Source: Solobacterium sp.
Lineage (GTDB): Bacteria > Bacillota_I > Bacilli_A > Erysipelotrichales > Erysipelotrichaceae
Direction: 5' to 3'
DNA length: 9,633 bases
NCBI GenBank assembly: GCA_017536845.1
Contig: JAFWCP010000544.1
Location: forward strand, 1-9,633
In this document: positions 6,479 through 9,633 of the stretch, one piece after another
Numbering within the stretch: the stretch's first letter is position 1
Layout of the letters: each line of letters starts with the position of its first letter
Notes under the pieces: model-generated
What the model was told of the DNA's origin: nothing
Database searches by the model: none
Seen by the model: the letters and a program-made list of their open reading frames with translations, nothing else
Made by a program: the position numbers and the translations under genes

Positions 6479-6583
6479 ACCCCTATTGTCGCATTATTAC
6501 CGATCGGATGTCACCTTTTTTCATAGGAAGGAACTCGAAAAAACGGCATCATATGGGTGCGCAAAGCAAAGGAGAACAACAAG
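6479..6583. promoter_or_regulatory. Divergent intergenic control region between AraC and GH106 genes
   Basis: This 105-bp region must hold both promoters and any AraC operator. Visible structure: an 8-bp palindrome CCGATCGG (6500-6507), and an inverted repeat TTTTTTC (6516-6522) / GAAAAAA (6537-6543) with a 14-nt gap. On the minus strand TAATAAT (just left of the palindrome) resembles a -10 box. I cannot place convincing -35 boxes for either direction. Which of these elements binds the regulator is unknown. Confidence 0.5.
6568..6574 (+). promoter_or_regulatory. Shine-Dalgarno site that fixes the GH106 lipoprotein start
   Basis: AAAGGAG with 9-nt spacing to the ATG at 6584. It favours this ATG over the in-frame GTG at 6557, which lies upstream of the site and would put charged residues (MRKAKENNK) before the signal peptide. 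Confidence 0.8.
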
Positions 6584-9500
6584 ATGAAGCAAACGATGAA
6601 ATCTGCCTTCGCGGCCCTGCTGGCGGTTAGCCTGACCGCCTGTACAAAAGAATCCACAGTCTCTTCAGTGCCTGCCTCTTCAACAGTCAAAGAGAGCAGC
6701 ACCGTAAGCCCGACCGAGGAGCCTGTCACCGTCAACACCGCATTTGCGGCTGACTTTGCCGCTCCGGCAGACGAATACAGGCCTCTGACCCGCTGGTGGG
6801 TGCCGGGTTCCATGATGGACAAAGAAGAAATCAAGGCCGAGATTGAATCTATGGTCAGTGCCGGATTCGGCGGGGCGGAAATCGTTCCCGTTTCCGTTGC
6901 CGGCGGCGATGGCGAAGGACAGCTTGACTGGGGCAGTGAGCACTGGAAAGAAGTGACGAAATACATGCTGGAAGTCGCCGGTGAAAACAACTTCACCATT
7001 GACTTCACAATGACCCCGGCCTGGCCGCTGGCCTTACCGACCATTACCGATGTCAACGATCCGGCCCAGGGTGCCCAGATGGAACTGGACGGTGCCTGGA
7101 TTGACGGCATCACAAAAGAACATCCCTTCACCGGCAAGCTTCCGGTATCTGAAGAAGCACAGAGCGATGCCGAAAAGGTTGACGGCAATGTCGTCCTGGT
7201 CGGTGCTGCCGCCGCAAAACTGGTGGACAAAGAAAACAATACCCTTTCCTACGACAGTGCCATCGTGCTGGAAACCACTGACAACGGCGATGGTACATAC
7301 AGTGCTTCCTTTACCCCGGAAGACGATGGTGAATATGTCATCTATGCCTGGTACCAGCATCCCTCCGGAAACCGGAAATACGAAAACAACCAGGTTGACC
7401 ACTATTCCGAATACGGCAGCCAGATGATCATCGACTACTGGGAAAACGAACTGATCCCCTATTACGGCGACGCCTTTCAGAATGTCCGTTCCATGTTCAT
7501 TGATTCCCTGGAATTTGAAACCCATCTGGACTGGACATACGGCCTGCAGGATTCCTTCAAAGAAGCCAACGGCTATGACATCACCCCATACCTGGCAGCA
7601 GTATACGATGCTTCCGATGAATGGACAGCCATCGGCAACTACATGGGCGAACCGGTGCCTTCTTTCACTTTCGACAAGAACAACACCGAGCTTGTGAATG
7701 ACTTCAAGGAACACCTTACCCGCCTTTACATTGAAAACAACATCAAGCCGCTGGCTGCCTTCTGCGCAAAACACGGCATCACCCTGCGCTATCAGACTTC
7801 CTACGGCAAGAGCCTGGATACAGCGGAAACAGCGCTTTACCCGGACATCCCGGAAACAGAATCGCTCTACGGCAACGATTATCTGGACTTCTACCGCCTG
7901 CAGGCCGGTGCGGTCCACGCGGCTGACAAGCCTGTCTATTCCATGGAAACTTCGGCCGAATGGACGGAAACATGGAACCCGAAAAAAGATGACGGCAATT
8001 ACGGCACAAGAGGCAACGGCGAACTCAACAGCGGCAACTATGAACAGACCTTCCTGGACCACATCTGGCATGACCAGAGAGCCTTTGCGGCCGGTGTCAA
8101 CCAGGTTGTCTTCCATGGCTACCCTTACCGCGGCTCATATAACGGCGATGTCGTCGAAGGCACACAATGGCCCGGCTTCACCGGTTTTGAATCCTACCGC
8201 TGGTCCAACTCCTGGGGCGAAAGACAGCCCAACTGGATGTTTGCGAAAACATACACAGACTTCCTCACCCGCAGCCAGTTTGTCCTGCGCCAGGGCACCC
8301 CGAAGGTGGATGTGGCCGTCTACCGCCACAGCTACTATGAAGTCATCGACTTCTGGGGACCGGACAAGATCTTCATGACGGAAGACCTCGAACAGAACGG
8401 CTACAGCTATGACTTTGTCGATCCGGCCGTCCTGAGCCTTTCGGACATGACCGTCAAAGACGGTGTCCTGGATGCTGAAGGGACAGCATACAAGGCACTG
8501 GTCTTCTACAACCAGACAGCTCTTTCGTCTGATACCGTAAAACGTCTGCAGGACTATGCGGACAACGGCCTGAAGATCATCTTCATCGGTGAAACCCCCA
8601 GCGAAAAGGCATCCATGCAGGATGAAGACATCACCGATGCCATGAACACCCTGCTCGCAAACGCCAATGTCACCGTCATCGACAGCATTGACAAGACCCT
8701 CAAGGCACTGCAGGATGCCGGTGTGGAACCGGATGCAGGCTATCACAATGAAACACTCCTCGCCAGCCACAGGCAGGCGGATGACATGGATTGCTACTAC
8801 CTGTACAACTACGGCAATACGAAGAACTACAGAGAAATCGCCGAAGCGAAAGCCGTGGATACCGATGTCACTCTCAAAGGCGAAGGCAGGCCGTATGTGC
8901 TGAATGCCTGGACCGGAACCGTTGAACCGGCCGCATATGAAGAAACAGAAAACGGCATCATCACCCACATCCATCTTGAACCCAATGATTCGATGATCAT
9001 CGTCTTAAGCAAGGATGCCCTTGCGGAAGCCGCAGACCCGGCAGAAAGCATCAAAGAAGAAATCACCGTTGAAGGCTGGGATCTGGACATTGAAAGCTGG
9101 ACCATGGGTGATACCGTCCTGGATACCGAGAAGACCATGATTGAAGTCGGCACGGTCAATGACCTCAAAGCATGGAAAGAACTGGATGAAGCGCTGACGG
9201 ATGTTTCCGGCATCGGCACCTATACCACCACCTTCACCGTGCCCGAGGATTGGGACGGCCTGGGCGCTGAGCTGCTGGTGGGCTCCACCAACGGCAGCCT
9301 CGCCGAGGTGACCGTGAATGGCCAGGTGGTCGGCGTGATCGATACCCGCGAGCTGGCCCTGGATATCTCCGACGCGCTGGTGATCGGCGAGAACGAGATC
9401 TCCATCAAGGTCGCCTCCACGCTGACCAACCGCATGTTCCAGCGCAACTACGGCGCCGGCGCGGGCTGGGGCGTTGAAGGCAGCGAGGGCGGCGGCATGT

Positions 9501-9589
9501 TCGGCAGCGCCGATGTCGTGCGGCCTCAGGACTACGGCCTGACCGGCGGCATCTGCGTCGCGCCCTATGTGGTGACGCCCATCGCGTGA
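6584..9589 (+). CDS. GH106-like glycoside hydrolase lipoprotein (alpha-L-rhamnosidase family), 1001 aa
   Basis: The N-terminus MKQTMKSAFAALLAVSLTAC is a lipoprotein signal peptide with lipobox LTAC, so Cys20 should be lipidated and the enzyme anchored outside the membrane. A Ser/Thr-rich linker follows (21-50). The catalytic region opens with RPLTRWWVPG (W71-W72) and AGFGGAEI, signatures of GH106-type enzymes. It continues with VDHYS, MFIDSLEFE (304-312), YETEAEW-like SMETSAEWTE (453-462) and WPGFTGFESY. Glutamates in the FIDSLEFE and SMETSAEW segments are candidate catalytic residues; I have not matched them to a structure. The C-terminal part (about 820-1001) resembles the galactose-binding-like beta-sandwich that closes these proteins and ends YGLTGGICVAPYVV. 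Length is normal for the family. From about residue 886 (base ~9240) to the stop, GC rises to ~68% and Glu codons switch from GAA to GAG, although the frame and domain continue. Family is confident; exact substrate is not. Confidence 0.88.
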   Translation: MKQTMKSAFAALLAVSLTACTKESTVSSVPASSTVKESSTVSPTEEPVTVNTAFAADFAAPADEYRPLTRWWVPGSMMDKEEIKAEIESMVSAGFGGAEIVPVSVAGGDGEGQLDWGSEHWKEVTKYMLEVAGENNFTIDFTMTPAWPLALPTITDVNDPAQGAQMELDGAWIDGITKEHPFTGKLPVSEEAQSDAEKVDGNVVLVGAAAAKLVDKENNTLSYDSAIVLETTDNGDGTYSASFTPEDDGEYVIYAWYQHPSGNRKYENNQVDHYSEYGSQMIIDYWENELIPYYGDAFQNVRSMFIDSLEFETHLDWTYGLQDSFKEANGYDITPYLAAVYDASDEWTAIGNYMGEPVPSFTFDKNNTELVNDFKEHLTRLYIENNIKPLAAFCAKHGITLRYQTSYGKSLDTAETALYPDIPETESLYGNDYLDFYRLQAGAVHAADKPVYSMETSAEWTETWNPKKDDGNYGTRGNGELNSGNYEQTFLDHIWHDQRAFAAGVNQVVFHGYPYRGSYNGDVVEGTQWPGFTGFESYRWSNSWGERQPNWMFAKTYTDFLTRSQFVLRQGTPKVDVAVYRHSYYEVIDFWGPDKIFMTEDLEQNGYSYDFVDPAVLSLSDMTVKDGVLDAEGTAYKALVFYNQTALSSDTVKRLQDYADNGLKIIFIGETPSEKASMQDEDITDAMNTLLANANVTVIDSIDKTLKALQDAGVEPDAGYHNETLLASHRQADDMDCYYLYNYGNTKNYREIAEAKAVDTDVTLKGEGRPYVLNAWTGTVEPAAYEETENGIITHIHLEPNDSMIIVLSKDALAEAADPAESIKEEITVEGWDLDIESWTMGDTVLDTEKTMIEVGTVNDLKAWKELDEALTDVSGIGTYTTTFTVPEDWDGLGAELLVGSTNGSLAEVTVNGQVVGVIDTRELALDISDALVIGENEISIKVASTLTNRMFQRNYGAGAGWGVEGSEGGGMFGSADVVRPQDYGLTGGICVAPYVVTPIA

Positions 9590-9633
9590 TCGATTGGTAC
9601 TGAAATAACGGCATAAGTTCACCGGGCCGCGCA
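9235..9633. other. Segment of foreign composition at the 3' end of the GH106 gene
   Basis: Hand counts give about 244 G+C in 360 bases (68%) for 9241-9600, against roughly 50-57% for the preceding 180 bases. In the gene's last 116 codons Glu is GAG seven times and GAA once, whereas upstream GAA dominates. Leucine and valine shift to CTG and GTG. The change is sharp, near 9235-9245. After the stop (9590-9633) I see no gene or terminator. Confidence 0.85.

Noticed and set aside
6557..6583. GTG start giving a 1010-aa GH106 protein
   Set aside because: It lies upstream of the AAAGGAG site and would spoil the lipoprotein signal peptide. The ATG at 6584 fits both.
7034..8116. 360-codon open frame antisense to the GH106 gene
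   Set aside because: It lies fully inside a clearly real gene on the opposite strand, has no ribosome site and gives low-complexity, family-less protein. It is a shadow produced by codon bias.

Overview
The window looks like a chromosomal segment from a Gram-positive, Firmicutes-type bacterium. The evidence is an AddA-type recombination nuclease-helicase, AGGAGG-like ribosome binding sites, a lipoprotein signal peptide on an extracellular glycosidase, and an estimated GC near 50%. A moderate-GC member of the Erysipelotrichia is my guess and is not proven. The last ~390 bases (from about 9240) have a quite different composition, about 68% GC by hand count.

Layout. (1) 1-2451, plus strand: 3' two thirds of addA, cut by the window edge, ending in a strong hairpin. 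(2) 2490-3670: a low-density region with a 28-codon gene tail, possible insertion-sequence end repeats, a frameshifted small gene, an intact 79-aa gene of unknown function with its own UUCG-loop terminator, and a small doubtful plus-strand ORF. (3) 3596-5277: a minus-strand STAND-type ATPase with a nuclease-like C-terminal domain. It is bracketed by three same-orientation copies of a ~35-bp hairpin repeat, one just 3' of the gene and two in its 5' region. (4) 5435-6478, minus strand: an AraC-family regulator followed by a strong terminator. (5) 6584-9589, plus strand: a divergent GH106-like (alpha-L-rhamnosidase family) lipoprotein of 1001 aa.

How the genes may work together: the AraC regulator and the GH106 enzyme share a ~105-bp divergent intergenic region and probably form a regulator/target pair for using rhamnose-containing polysaccharide. 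The ATPase with its hairpins looks like an accessory cassette between addA and this pair. The small broken genes around it mark a site of repeated insertion and decay.

The points most worth a second look are the hairpin repeats around the ATPase, the abrupt change in composition inside the GH106 gene (assembly chimera or recombination), and the decayed minus-strand genes next to addA. I do not see a clear new defence or mobile system. The hairpin-bracketed ATPase is the closest candidate.
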